NCBI GenBank assembly: GCA_005281725.1
Contig: SSBO01000012.1
Coordinates: forward strand, 5,037,564 to 5,101,563
Source of the DNA: Wuchereria bancrofti
Lineage: Eukaryota > Nematoda > Chromadorea > Rhabditida > Onchocercidae
Direction of reading: 5' to 3'
Length of the DNA stretch: 64,000 nucleotides
Shown here piece by piece: positions 11,953-24,900 of the stretch. Position 1 is the first letter of the stretch. Each line of letters starts with the position of its first letter. Under the pieces are notes generated by a model, which did no database searches, had not been told where the DNA came from, and saw nothing but the letters and a program-made list of their open reading frames with translations. The translations under genes were made by a program, and so were the position numbers.

Positions 11953-14900
11953 ATGGCATCTGAAGAGTGCTTAAAAAATGATCAAGCTGTTAAAAAATTA
12001 AAACCGATACCGTTACAAAAAGATATCTCGGATGTTTTTACTAGCAACTTTGCCTTATTGTCCATTGGAGTTAAACAGTCAAGCCCTGACATTTCTCATC
12101 CTTGCATCAAAGCTAGCACAAACAACAGTCATCATCCTGAAAGAATATCACCTTCGGAATTCGTCACTTTACAAAGGTTACGTTCAAATGCACTGGCATG
12201 CAGAACAAGCACGACAATCAAAACCAGTCGACACAATAGCACTCTTTTCGATGACCTCATAAATAGTGATGCTGCGGAGAAAAATAAGGTGAGTCATCGT
12301 TCCTTTCCTCTTGCCGACTATTCGGCGGGAACATTGCAGTCAGGAAAAGAGTAGCTACCGAGACACATTCCGTTTGCCATGTGACTCTGCTTATCAGATT
12401 TGCGGTTTACTGCTAAATAGAGTTTATTTCTCGTTATTTCAATTGTCTGGATTTAGCTTGTCTGTACGACATTCCAGGAACAATTGAAACCCTTCTTGTA
12501 TGAATAGAATTAGAGTGTTATGGACTTTACCTTATCCCCTTATTTCAGTACACTGTTCGATTGAAAAAATTCCATTTAAACTTAGGAATATGGAACACTA
12601 CTCTTCATCTAGATTATTTTATAATATTGCATAAATATTTATATATCTGTCATTTATAGAGAAAATATGAAAAGGATGAAAAAAGTGTTGGTGACGTTGA
12701 GGTCATTTTATCCGAAAAAGCTATTGCCGCAAGTCCTTCGAGGTTTGCTGTGAAGGATGATGGAAAACAAACAGAACCTGTACTGGAAAAAGCGAAAGAA
12801 CCATCATTTGAAAAATCTGTGGTGTTACTCGCTAGAGGACCTGTTCGTAATTTGCGCAACACCGTTGTTGGTTATGCTCCATACACATCAAGAAATAGCT
12901 GTGTTACAGAGCCACAAAATTTCGACAGAAACACTGAAAACTATAACGCAGTTCAGTGTAGCTTTGAAAATTCCGCTTTTTCAACGATTGGACCAGATCT
13001 TATACAATTTGCATCAACTAGTTGTTCGACTCCGACCAGTTCGACTCCGAATACAGTTCAGTCAGGTCTTGGCTGTGGTCCATCAGGTACACTGCATCAG
13101 GTTTCACTAAGTTTAGAACAAACTATTTCATATCCTGGAGATGTAGTGGATAATACTCAACTTCCTGAAGACCTCTCTGATTTTATTTTAAAATATTCCC
13201 AAGAATATACAACAAAAGTACAATCATCGAAAAGTGGCATATCAGCGAGGTCCAGGAACAGCAGCATTAGTGATAGTAACAATCAGACAAATTTCGATAG
13301 TCCTTTGTATCGGATTCTTGTTGAAGACAATTGTGTTTCACCACTTTCGGCTAAAAGTGCACCACAGTGTTCCCCTGTGTTACCACGAACGGCTACACAA
13401 ATCCCAGTTATTTTCGAAGAAAAGAATTTGGCAGCTCCTGAGTTCTTAACCAACCAGAGTAGAAGAGAAATGACAACATCGCGTTTAGCAAAAAGTCGCT
13501 TACGGGCTCTTATTAGTGACAATGAAATGGTTGAAGCTTGGGCATGGTCATGCAAATGTATTCAGGTTAGTTTTTAATTTTAATCTAACAAAATCACCAA
13601 ATATGCTGGAGCATAACTTTTACAAACCTTACTGTTAATGGGATGCAATTGCAAACGCAGAGCATGTTCATATGTCTTTATCTGTCAATTTTGTTATTTT
13701 GTTACTTGTCGTTGCTTGAATAATCGATCTTCTGGAACTTAATTAACCAGTATTCTTAAACGCAATTTTTGGAACGTACTTGCACAGTCCAGTTATTTTT
13801 TACTCACATTAGTGTCTAGATTTTATGCCGAAAGGGAGGAACAATAGAATAATTATGAGAAGTGAAAAAAGAAAATAGCAAAGTGATTAAATCTTGTCGA
13901 AAGTGAGTGTTGGCCAAAAAATATTATGTGAAGTTAAGGCCTTGGTGTAGCTAATTAAATTAACCTTTGGAGAACTACTTGGCGTTTTTAATGAATACAG
14001 GCTACAGCATACGTGATGAATGAATACACATCTATATTATGTAAATCCAGTGATGGTTGCATACGGCATGTAAGAATTGTATTGTAGGAATTGGAAGGTG
14101 CACTATGCTATCAGGATCAAGATGGCGATAGCCTTTTGCATATTGTTATTTTACATATGGATCTCCCGAAAATTTATGCCCTCGTAGAGCAGATGTTAAA
14201 GGCTGAAGATATTTGTACACAGCGAGCCTTCGATTTGCCAAATGCGACCTTCGAAACACCTCTCTATTTGGCTGTACAGAAGAATAATTCTGAAGTTGTG
14301 GCATACCTATTGGAAGCCGGAGCCAATCCAAATCATCAGACGGCATCGTCAGGACAGCAGACATCTTTGCATTATGCTGCGTCAAATGGAATGATTGAAA
14401 TTGTTGAAGTGATTTCGTTTGTGAAGGATTATGCATTTATCGTAGTCTGTTATACATTTGAAAATTTCTCGGTACTAAAGTTTACGGACATTGATTCTTG
14501 ATCTCAGCTTTTATTTTATGGCTCATTTCGATAGTTAAGAAGCTGTTATAACTGCTTCATAATTTCGAAGGTACAATGTTATACTTTAGATTCTTTGCGC
14601 TAGTGGGAAGGCTGATATTAATATGCCAAATGGAATGGGACAAACGCCACTTTTATGTGCAGTTAAGGAGCATGGCATACGTCCGAGAAAGACTGAACCG
14701 TGTGTTGATAACAGTTTAACGATCCTGTGTCTTTTGAAATATGGAGCTAACCCCATGAACACAGTATGCGCAATTCCCAAACCTCTTTCTATAAAACAGT
14801 AAACAAAACTTTATTCTTTTACTTTAAAAAGTTGAGTTGAGTACGCTGCCTTTTACTCACGAGTTATGATCTGTTGCCTTTACATTTACATATCTAGGTT

Positions 14901-15503
14901 CCCCTTGATTAGAATTAAGATCTAATGGTAATCATTAAGCCGGCAAGCATTTATTCATCATCGCGCGGTCGGTAGGTTATCTTCAAATATCACCTTTATT
15001 AGTCAAATGCTGTTTCTCATCTAATTTCGATGATGTCTACATTACTTATTTTTTAGGATTTACGCGGCAACAATATTCTTCATTATGCAGTAAACAGTCT
15101 AGATGCTGATCTTATTGAGGTACTTTGCATTTTTCAATCCGTCTGGTTTCACTACTTCTCAATATATAAAAAGACCTATTTGAACATATTTGGAACGATG
15201 ACTGTTATTTAAATAAGTATGAAGCGAATTTAAACATTCTTTTAATATTTGAAACATTTAAGTTGATCGTATTTCTTCAACCTATAAACACTGAGATAGA
15301 TCCATTATATTTACCGATTCAATTAGATGTTCAAGTCGTGTGTAGATGAGGAAACGATCACAAAATTGGCAAATAAAGAAAATATATGTGGTGAGACGCC
15401 GCTGGAAATATTGCACTGTGAATCAGAACGACATGATGAAGAACTTCGCTCCAATGTTTTCATAAGCCTGTTAAGATGCGGTGCCACTGTTAAATCTCGT
15501 TGA
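11953..15503 (+). CDS. Ankyrin-repeat protein resembling atypical IkB (IkB-zeta/NFKI-1 type)
   Basis: Six exons: 11953-12288, 12660-13565, 14088-14408, 14590-14763, 15057-15119 and 15327-15503. All are joined in phase 0, giving 658 aa. ATG 11953 was chosen because the longer reading upstream has no ATG. Residues 1-414 are a Ser/Thr/Asn-rich, probably disordered region. The C-terminal 240 residues hold ankyrin repeats with typical signatures: DQDGDSLLHIVILHMDLPKI, then TFETPLYLAVQKNNSEVVAY, QQTSLHYAASNGMIEIVE, GQTPLLCAVKEHG and NNILHYAVNSLDADLIE. The opening DGDxLLHI repeat with a long N-terminal tail is how nuclear IkB proteins (BCL3, IkB-zeta, C. elegans NFKI-1) are built. Those bind transcription factors in the nucleus rather than acting as cytoplasmic brakes. 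Assignment to the IkB class is inference. That this is an ankyrin-repeat protein is clear. Confidence 0.8.
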
Positions 15504-16467
15504 ATTTCAATTCCAATTTGTCATGTTGCTGGCGTTAATGTTACCATGAGGAAAAGATGTTAGTTTTACGCTCTTAACGTCATCCGATAATACTTTCAAA
15601 TTTACTCTTGTTCCTAAAGTATTTCTAACTTGTTTTTTCAATTTAAGACACTGAAATTAAACGCCAATGTCACACTTTCAGCTCTAATATATTATTCAGA
15701 TTGCATTTTCTTTATTGCAAATTTCTGTAATCGTCTAGTCTTACCAGTTTCCTGGTCGCGGTGGTAAACTTTTTGTCACGTATGAAATCGTAATTTGAGC
15801 TTATCAGCTTGTGAATTCTGTTGCCGATGGAAGGCATATGTATTTATAACTTTTATAACAGAATGTCTAATTGCTATCATACCTCAGTCATTTGTTTCGT
15901 ATCCGGTGATTCCTGTATTCATTTCTCTTTTCTTTGCAAACATCGTTGTGTTCAAACACTTGGTAATATTGTTATATAAAACTTGTTCCATATTTCTGCA
16001 GTATTTCCATTATATGTACAATTTTCGTCGTTGTTTTAATATTAGGTCATTGACATTTGTGTAAAATTTTAGTAGTTGCTGCTACTGCTGAAATCTTGGA
16101 TGTGAAGATCTTCAGATGCAGTGTCTGGATGTTTGAATGCTGTAAAGATACTAAATGTTTCTGTCAGCTGATAAACTTTTGGTTTGGTGATATGCATCTT
16201 CTAATGTTAGGAGCAGCACTTTCCAAAATAGTGCTTTCACATTTAGTTTTAAGGTTTAAGGTGATTAAAAATAATACACTGAAACCATGCTTTACATGAC
16301 TTCTGTCAGCCTTACATTATTTACGAAAGCTATTTCAGGCTTCAAGTCCAGGTGGAACCGTAAATTTAAGACGACACGGTCTATTCTACTTGCTGTATAA
16401 TTGTTCTGTATGACCGAAAGGGAAGAAATTTAGGCGGGGTTTGATTCTGTTGTTTTTTAAGTTCGAT

Positions 16468-16621
16468 AATGATTCTTCTGGTTCACCTACGGGAACCTTG
16501 TTACGACTTTTGCCCGGTTCACGCTACGATTGAAGGAGTTTCTACCAAAGAATCTCCACCTTGAAAGATATCGAAACAACAGTCTCGGCTTATCTTGAGA
16601 CGACTCAGTTCCGAGAACTGC
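16468..16621 (-). pseudogene. Decayed fragment of the 3' end of nuclear 18S rRNA
   Basis: Read on the minus strand, the block contains GTGAACCGGGCAAAAGTCG followed by TAACAAGG and CGTAGGTGAACC. This is the universally conserved 3' end of small-subunit rRNA. Further upstream are diverged helix-49-like stretches (CTGTTTCGA-type, TCTTTCAAGG, GATTCTTTGGT) that resemble nematode 18S. The block then runs into ATCATTATCGAAC, like the 18S/ITS1 boundary. The usual TGCGGAAGG/TGCAGCTGG segment and the GGCTT before GAACCGGG are missing or changed. Similarity on the 5' side fades after about 16620, with a faint match near 16640-16665. It is too short and diverged to be functional. Confidence 0.7.
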
Positions 16622-17032
16622 TAATGTAAGCTTATTTACTACTTGAGACAATCAAGCCATTGGAATAATAAAAGCTGCGTATTTGCTAGGGAAACCTGTG
16701 ATGGACTGCTACTACGCACGCTAGTCTCGAATACAATGGATGATTTCTGGTAGCTTATAAGTTTTCCCTTAGCAAACTTATCATTGTTTTACACATGATA
16801 TTTGTAGCAACGTAAATCTCAATGTTAGCCAGGATTGTAGCACTCATAGCTTTGGAATTAGGTCTATATGAAAAGTATTTTCGAAGAAGTATGTAACTGC
16901 TAAATTAAAAAAAATTGCCATATAGAGTGTTTAGATCAGCTGAATTAATGTAGCTCAATATATGAATAAGATAAATACACAGAAACAAATAAACTCGGAA
17001 TTTAATGGCATTTGACCAAAAATTAGACAAAT

Positions 17033-17038
17033 TTTATT
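17033..17038 (-). promoter_or_regulatory. Poly(A) signal of the ligand-gated channel gene
   Basis: AATAAA on the minus strand, about 14 bases past the channel stop codon (17054-17052). Confidence 0.55.
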
Positions 17039-17051
17039 ATCGTACGAAAGA

Positions 17052-20000
17052 TCAGTACCAAAGATCATGGCACATAAACATGGCAACATTGGTAATGATA
17101 AGGAAAAGATAAGCGGTAAGCGAAATGTTCTCCAACCTTCTGATAATCCTTTTCCAGTAAGCCGGTAAGCAATGTTTTCTTTGGGCTTCTTCTTTCATCT
17201 GTATAAATTGTCTCATCAAATTAACGAGTAATTCGATCCGTTGCGTATTTACGGGTGGTGGTGCATCGGCAACTGCTTCCGATATTGCTGTTTCTTGGTG
17301 ACATTCCGTCATGTTTACCTTCAAAAAATTAGGAACCTTCTTCTATTCAAAATAAAAAGGGCTAGATATGTCTTCTAAGTAAATGATAATTTTTCTCTTC
17401 TAAGTAAATGGCCAAAGCTGCAGGAGCATTCTGCTCAAATTAATTGAAATATCCGACTTAGATCCAAAATAAAGGAAATTTTTCAGATGGAATGTTTTGC
17501 TGTCAGATAACTTAAGTTTGGTAAGACAGTGAGATCTTAATGTCCATTATTTGAGCTGGGGAATTTCTTGCCGTCCCTCACTGATAAGCGTTGTAGTTTA
17601 GAGCTAGTTGAGACATCTTTTATTAGATTTACCAGATTTCAAATTACATCGCGTCATCTCGGGTCAAGGCCCTAGTGACTGTGGAATCAATCTCATACCA
17701 TTATTTGTAAATACAAAAGACTGACAAAAAGCGATGTTCAATATGATGGGAAATACCATGGGAGAGGTGAAATTGAGAAAGACTGCTTCCTCATCTTCAT
17801 TTTATTTTGGAAAAGAACTACTGATTGACATTATTAAATACTTGCCTCGGCAGGAATTATATCCCGAAATGTGAAGCTATCAGAAGCTGAACTGACAAAA
17901 CGTGTTGTAACATCTTGATTTCGCTTGATGTCCTCACTGCTTGCTATTCGAAATCTTTTCGGCACATAACAGCAAAACAATCTCTTAGCAGATAAAAATC
18001 GTAACCACCACGGGATTGCCTTAATTATGATTGAAAGGTCATACAAACTTCTACTGGATGGGATAAACAACGCACAAAAGATTATTTTATTAAATACAGA
18101 TATTATTAGGAACAAGGCTGAAAAATTCACCTCAATGTATTGGTTTCGTAAGGCATATTTCTCTAAATAAACAAATATTGAACTGGTGCAAGTAGCGACA
18201 CTTATAATAAGCATTTGTACCATATGAAACACTGCTGAAACGTTGATATTGAGTGAAAATAAAGCAGAAGCTGACAATTTTCTTCATTTGAATTGTCTTA
18301 AATTTTTGCGTAAATGAAAAAACAAACCAAGCAAAGGCACATCATAGAATGATTCTCTCTGTCCAGGAATTGATTTCAATACAAATTTCATTTCATCAAC
18401 CAGCACCAAAAGCATGACAGACATACTTAGCAACGTCATGATTCCCAAACGAAATTTATTTTCGTGTCTACCAGTAGCATTCATCGGAGCATGAAAACCA
18501 ATAACTGCTACAATACTTACCTAAATGGAACAGTGAAGCATTTCGTTTTATTTTGTCACTTTTTCAAACCGTGATTAATTATTCAGCAATTTTCTTTTAA
18601 AATAAGATTATCCAACCAAAAGAGTATTATAATCATTAATGCAAGATCAAACGATAAAAAGCATTTAATGGAGTCTCTCTAGATAACTCTAGATCTAGAT
18701 CTCTAGACGACTCCCCAGATAACGTAAAAACAAGCAATCATTCATTCCTCGAAACAATCTCATTAAAGGAGGAAAAAAAAGTACATTTTACAAGACGACT
18801 TACCAAAGTAGTCGGAAAAACGAAATTAAAAACGTAATAAAACGACTCTCGTCGAAGAATCAAAACCATATAAACAGTCGAAAAAGATTCCTGTTCAAGA
18901 TATTCTACTGTGCCTGCAATTGTCATGCAGTTACAGAAAAATTAGTTGATTTGACCTTATTTTAAAAAGAAATTAGTGTTGAAATTTTAATAACTTTGAG
19001 ACTATCTAATAATTCAGCATCTAGTCTATCAACAGTGTAAAAATATGAGGTGTAAAAATATCATCAATCAAATAACACTATCATAGAATATAACCATTGC
19101 TTATTGTAGCATTTTCTAGTAGCCACTCTTGACTGTTGTAAAAATCGTTGAGGAATACTTCTTGTTGATCAACAACCAAACTTACATATTCATATTGATA
19201 TGACCATGAACCACACTGCAAATGATTCTTTTCGTCAGCAAATTCATTAGTTGTCAACCTTTTTCTGTAGCCAGATAAGTGAAACGGATATGGATCACTC
19301 CTAACTGAAGTTATGGGAAAGGTGAAATAACGGATAAGGGCTGTAGCCAAAAAAAAAAAATGGAGAAGTACAAGTTGGATTTAGTATAAATAGAATAAAA
19401 TGTTTTGGGATAACAACGACATGAATCTATATTTCGCCGTAATAATTATTTTAATATTAAAAAAAAAAATTAGTGTAACGAAACCAATTTGATTAAAGAA
19501 ATAGGGAAGCTAAAAGTGTAAGATATCTAGGAGTAACAATCAAATACATTATCTTTCGAAATGGAATAAAAAAGATAAGAAACGGTCAACCCTAGACCAG
19601 ATAAATTTTAACATTTAAAATTTTCTTTAAATTAAAAAGTTAAGAGTCTTAACAGCTCAAGCTTTGTTTTAACAAAGCAACATAAGACTGAAACATGATA
19701 AGTTTCTAGCAAATGTCGGCTGTACCACTCATTTAACATTAATCATGGATCACTTACCAATGGGAGTATCTATCGTGAATCGAATACAAATGTTGACAAA
19801 GATTGCAGCTATGAACTACTGATTAAGTTCCAATTTTTGTTACAAATGAGATATACAAGCCCGAAAATTTAAGAAAAAATGTCAAATTAATCAATACTGC
19901 TATATTACAAGATAACGGAATTGATTAAAAACAACAAGAAAGTATAATGAAGCACTATCTAGAGTACTAGGGTCCCAAGAAAAGTAGGTGATATTTATTG

Positions 20001-21953
20001 CAGTATTGATAGATGCAATATCAAAAAGTATGGAAAACAACTGGAGGCGATCAGAATAAGCAAATGATTAATCGAGCAACACCAAGTTTATATCTCAATC
20101 TTACTGATTTCATCCTTATATTTTAATGAGATTCACAGTAATAACTGCCATAATCTCAGTCTAAAACAACGAATGGTCGTGCAGATAACCTTCATTATTA
20201 AGATGAGAAACTATTTTGCTACTTCTGAAATGCTCTAGAATTGATGAGTAGAAGCGAAAGTATATTCATTTAAAGTGACTAATAGTTCCCGTCATACAAA
20301 ATCCAAGGACTGAGTTATAGTTTTGCATGAACGCAACAAAAAGAGTGAGTGCTCATTTCATATATGAAATACACTGTGTAGCTGTTGAAAAGAAACTTCT
20401 TTCATCACCGCAAAAAAAAGTACTGATTAGAGTTAAGACTTTAGTATGTTCTTTGACAGATACAATGATTTCTATTGTTTAAAATTATTAAAAAGAGAAG
20501 AATGCATCCCACAAATATGTCGTTCACTTCGCATGCTAACTGATTTGATATGTTCTTATTTCTATTATTTTATTCTTCCAATCCTTAACTTTTAATCAAA
20601 TTTGAAATCGACTTGCCGCAAATGTACAATTCTGTATATCGAAGGGGAAATGTTTCACATTGATGGGACATAGGGTACGCACAGTAATGGGAATAAAAAC
20701 ACGCAAACGACCATTGACACTAATTTCTGCTACTGCATCTGGCGCATAATCCATAACTTTATCTTGTGTGCTGAAAATTATCAATTTTGCAATATGTGTG
20801 ATGTGAGAAGATGAATAACATCATTTAAGAGATTTACTTAGATCTCTCATTCGCAAAATCCGAGATATCCCTAATATTTCTCTTCATCTTTTTAAATAAA
20901 TATCGGTTCAAAAAATTTTACTCCATTTTTTCCTGTTTTTACTTTCATTCCTCTACATTTCCCATACCAGCATTACTAATTAAATCGAAGTATTATATTG
21001 TTTGCTCTGCTCTGCTGGTTATTTTAGTTCATCCATTTCTTGCAGAACACTGTGTTTGCATATTCTTCCGTGATATAACCGATGATGTAAGGAATCGAGT
21101 ACTGTCACGTTTTAAAATACACTCGGTCTGTCCTATAGGTCTGTGAATGCCGTTCGAAGTTTACCCGTCAGACGCAATGTTTTAATCAGTACTTGTTTGT
21201 ACTTACGAGACCCATTCTTTCAGACCTTTGGGGAAAAGGTTTTAAAATCCTTTTAGCACTGAAACAAGGTAGTCAAGATATACCTGTGATAAAAGTACAG
21301 CTCAGGTTTCCAGAACCATTTTGATGGTATGAATGTTCTTGTTATATTATTAAATTCACTAGCATTCCATCTCAATGAAGGATCAATCCACCACAGATGA
21401 AAATAGCCTGATATTGTCACTACATTGTTTCGATGATCCTGAATCACTAGCACAAATAGTTTTCAAACACTAAGATTATTTTCTTTAAAAAAATGAATTG
21501 TTTTTAAAAGCGCCGTTTCACAAGTACGCAGAGCTATAAATTCCTTAACTTGCTTTAATTTTCTAATTCAAGCTGTCACCATTTCCAGTATTTCTGTATA
21601 AATCATTTTTCTGCATCTATTTTTCTTTTACTTAGTGGGTCTCCTTGACAAAGTTTTAGATAATAAAAGACGAACTAAGTCAAAAATTTGATATAGTGCA
21701 GCTCGGACATGAATTTCGGTGGGAGTGTGAAAGTTTAGAGCAGGTCGTTGGAAAGGTCGTGCTGCTGTCTTAATCTGATTCAAAAGACGTGTGTGCGCAT
21801 TCGCAGCCTTTCTTTCGTCAGAATAGTCTTTGTCGCCAATACTTTGCCCATTAGCTAACATATTCGGTTTTCCAAACGTGTCAAACAGAACTTCATTCTG
21901 TTTCGATCCGATTCGCGCCTCTGATGTAACACCATGACTTACTGTAAATTCTT
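17052..21953 (-). CDS. Cys-loop ligand-gated ion channel subunit (5' end unresolved)
   Basis: Eight exons: 21953-21676, 21438-21284, 20770-20617, 19215-19095, 18913-18804, 18520-18328, 18270-17846 and 17318-17052. Phases agree throughout, giving about 566 aa plus a missing start exon. The extracellular domain has IHVRAALYQIFDLDHRNN, GYFHLWWIDPSLRWN and FIPSKWFWKPELYFYH. The defining Cys-loop follows as CPINVKHFPFDIQNC, with exactly 13 residues between the cysteines. M1 is in 18804-18913 and M2 is FRLGIMTLLSMSVMLLVLV. M3 is in 17846-18270, and M4 (LTAYLFLIITNVAMFMC) is near the C-terminus. No vicinal cysteine pair is seen before M1, so it is not a classical nicotinic alpha subunit. It belongs among the divergent nematode LGC/ACR channels. 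The ligand and ion selectivity cannot be read from this. Two introns have GC donors (see findings). A signal peptide exon was not found. Confidence 0.85.
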
Positions 21954-24900
21954 CTGGAAATTAATTTTAAAGAAATCCCAATTTTTTAGCGAAGTAAGCT
22001 ACTTATCTTGCTTATTTCCTTTTTTGTTTTGATATCAAAATAATGGATATTTTTTCACATCCTCTATTCAGAGCTTAAACCTGGGGACAGGCGGAAATGA
22101 ACTGACGTTGCACTGCAATAATTTGTAAGAAGCTCTGCGTGATGACATATTCGAGGAGCATGAAGAGGCCGACAAAGCCGATTTCAGAATAACTGATGTC
22201 CACTATTGATGTTGAGAACAATAAATTGTGATAAATCCATAATCAGTATTTGGACTGCGGTACTCTAAATTTTCCAAACTAATGAAAATCACTTGACAGT
22301 TTTTCGGTTTTTATCCTATATTGAAAAATTGCAGAATTTTTCAGAAAATCATATATGCATTCGGCTTACTGTGGAACACACATGTCGTACTAACTTATGA
22401 CCAGTCCGGCAAATTCACATCAAAGTGGTAAAGCGCATTGTGTTTATTATGATATCTTTAATAACTTCAACATATAACCCCTGCAGGAGTTACAAAACAG
22501 CATGTTGCAAGGTGAAAAGAACACTGTTTTGAAGACTGTAATCCTAAGCAGGAATCCTGAATGGTTTTTTGAGTAAATCAGAATGCAGTGAACTATTAGT
22601 TTTCCAAAGTAAAGAAAAGTTTACTATTTCGTGAAGAATCAACAGAGTGACAAAAATAAATGCAAAGGATTCAGGCTTATGATACAATTAACTATACACC
22701 TTCATAATTTAATTTATAAAAGTTTCCTAATGAGTGTTAAAACTACATTATGCAAGAAAATAAAAAGTAATAACGTATAAAAAACGCAACAGAAATCCCA
22801 GTTGGAAATGGTATAATGAATGCATATAATTCCAGACGGTTGTAGAGTAACTTTAACTGAAATAATAATTGAATAAGAAATAAAAAAAAGTGTGGTAGCT
22901 ACTGTTTATGCAAGTGTTGTTAAGAAGAAATAAAATGAGTTTATTTAAAAATTTGTCTATTATTTTTTAGAGCAGTCAGTAGGGGAGAGGGAGGAAAGAA
23001 GAACATCTTTTTCAGTCTTTAACCCTTTTATATAAGTAATTGAAATAAGCTTTAAGTCACTTGAGCATTTATAGTTGTATGATTGCTAGTTTTACTCAAA
23101 AATATTAAAATGGAAATAAGAACAATAACCTCAAGTTAGCTAACAATCTTCTAAATTTCCGGCAAGATTAACTATTTCAGTTTTTCTTTGAAAATCCTGT
23201 CTACATCCTTTTCTTTTATTGGACATCGGATTAAATCACGATATCGCTGTCTTATAGTGATACTATTGTGTCGAATAAGTATCTTATATGATCAATTTTT
23301 GATTTAATCAGTTTATTCAATTGGAAAAACACTCAACTCAAAGCAAACAATATATATTGGAAAACAAATATAAACTCTTCAGAACTCATAGTTTAAATTT
23401 TGCTTTTAATATTATCTGGCAAATTTAACAATAAAAATAAGACGATCAAAAATTTAAGCTTCTTGTTCATTACCGACATTATGAATTTGCTTTTAATTTG
23501 ACAATTTATTATGCTCAAGTTTTATTAAGTGGTTCTTTTGAAAATTATAGTGTCTCACTGTTACTTTTTCATTTATTAGTTATTCTTTTTTTCTCGTAAT
23601 TGATATGTGTATGTTAAATTGATTTGTCAATATTTCAGAAGTTAAAAAAAGCATGCGCTTCAAGACTAAAAAAAGAAGATGAATCTAGTTAGTTTCCAAT
23701 ATACATCTTATGATTTGAAACGTGAAGTGAGCAACATTTCAAACCAAATTAATTGCATTAATCATGCGAATTCAAGACAAAACAACTTTGGTCAATAAAT
23801 CTCCGAGTGAACAACACACACACACACACACACACGCACACATACACACACACACGCACACGCAAACATACACACACACAAATCTAGATCATAAATATGA
23901 TGATTTCAATCCACTACTTTGGAATATAATAAGGGTTTGCAAAAACATAACAGGATGAATTTACATAAAAGATAAAAGAAATGAGCTCACCAGCAGTTTT
24001 TAGACATTTCAGCTCTTAAAAATTACAGCAGACAATCATATAGTACAAATACAAATCTTGTCCAAATAGTAGGTTCTATAAATTTCTAAATTTTTATTTT
24101 CCAGTATAACGTATGAAAAGCAGGATTATCCTCGCAATTTTATATGAATTCTTTAAGCTTATCAGAATGCTTTTTAAAAAGCCACGAAAAATAAAAAGAA
24201 ACTAAAGAGATTGCGAAAGTGTACAATATGTATGCGGTACAATCATTGTCAGCCATCTCTTGACTGCCAAATTTACGAATGCTTTTTACTCCAGAGAATA
24301 CTTCAAAAGCCAATAAACTTAATGCATATAAGTTTCGAGATACGTAGTGACATGTATTGTGCATTTTCGGCTATAACCAATAAATAAGAGCTAGTGCGCT
24401 TGCATACTAAGACTCATTGCTTTATTTAAATGCATGAATGAATACTGATACCCAGAAGAATTGGAAATTCTTGAATATTTGAACTCTTTTCAATCCACAT
24501 ATTACATTACAAATCTTAAATTATTTCTCAGCTATTTAGAAATTTTATGGAAGGATTTTGCATAAGAGTTTTGCATCTCACTGTAAAGTGGTAAAAACTT
24601 TTAAATTAGGCCAATCAATATAATAATGTTAAACTAATTCAAGTGATTTTATTGTTCCCACTTAATATTTAAGTTATATTAGTTAAATTTCACAGCAATG
24701 CCCAGCACCTCAACTATATTTGTGCATCATTTAAGAATTTGCTTGCAAAGAATTGTACTTTTTAAAGTTATTTTATTCAGTTCATGTCATATTAAAAAAA
24801 AAAAGAAAAAAAAAAACATAGACATCCATAAGCCAGAAGAATTCAAAATAATTGGCAGCATTTTTCTTTGAGGCAAATAAGAAAGTAATATGGGCAAGGA

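Larger units (their letters stand above)
15504..17051. other. Intergenic, contains an 18S rRNA relic
   Basis: Apart from the rRNA-like fragment near 16.5 kb and the poly(A) signal of the leftward channel gene, no coding or repeat structure was recognised. Open frames near 15795 and 16057 have no domain match and are likely chance. Confidence 0.6.

Noticed and set aside
24140..24364. Minus-strand open frame of 74 codons
   Set aside because: No domain and no splice partners; consistent with chance.
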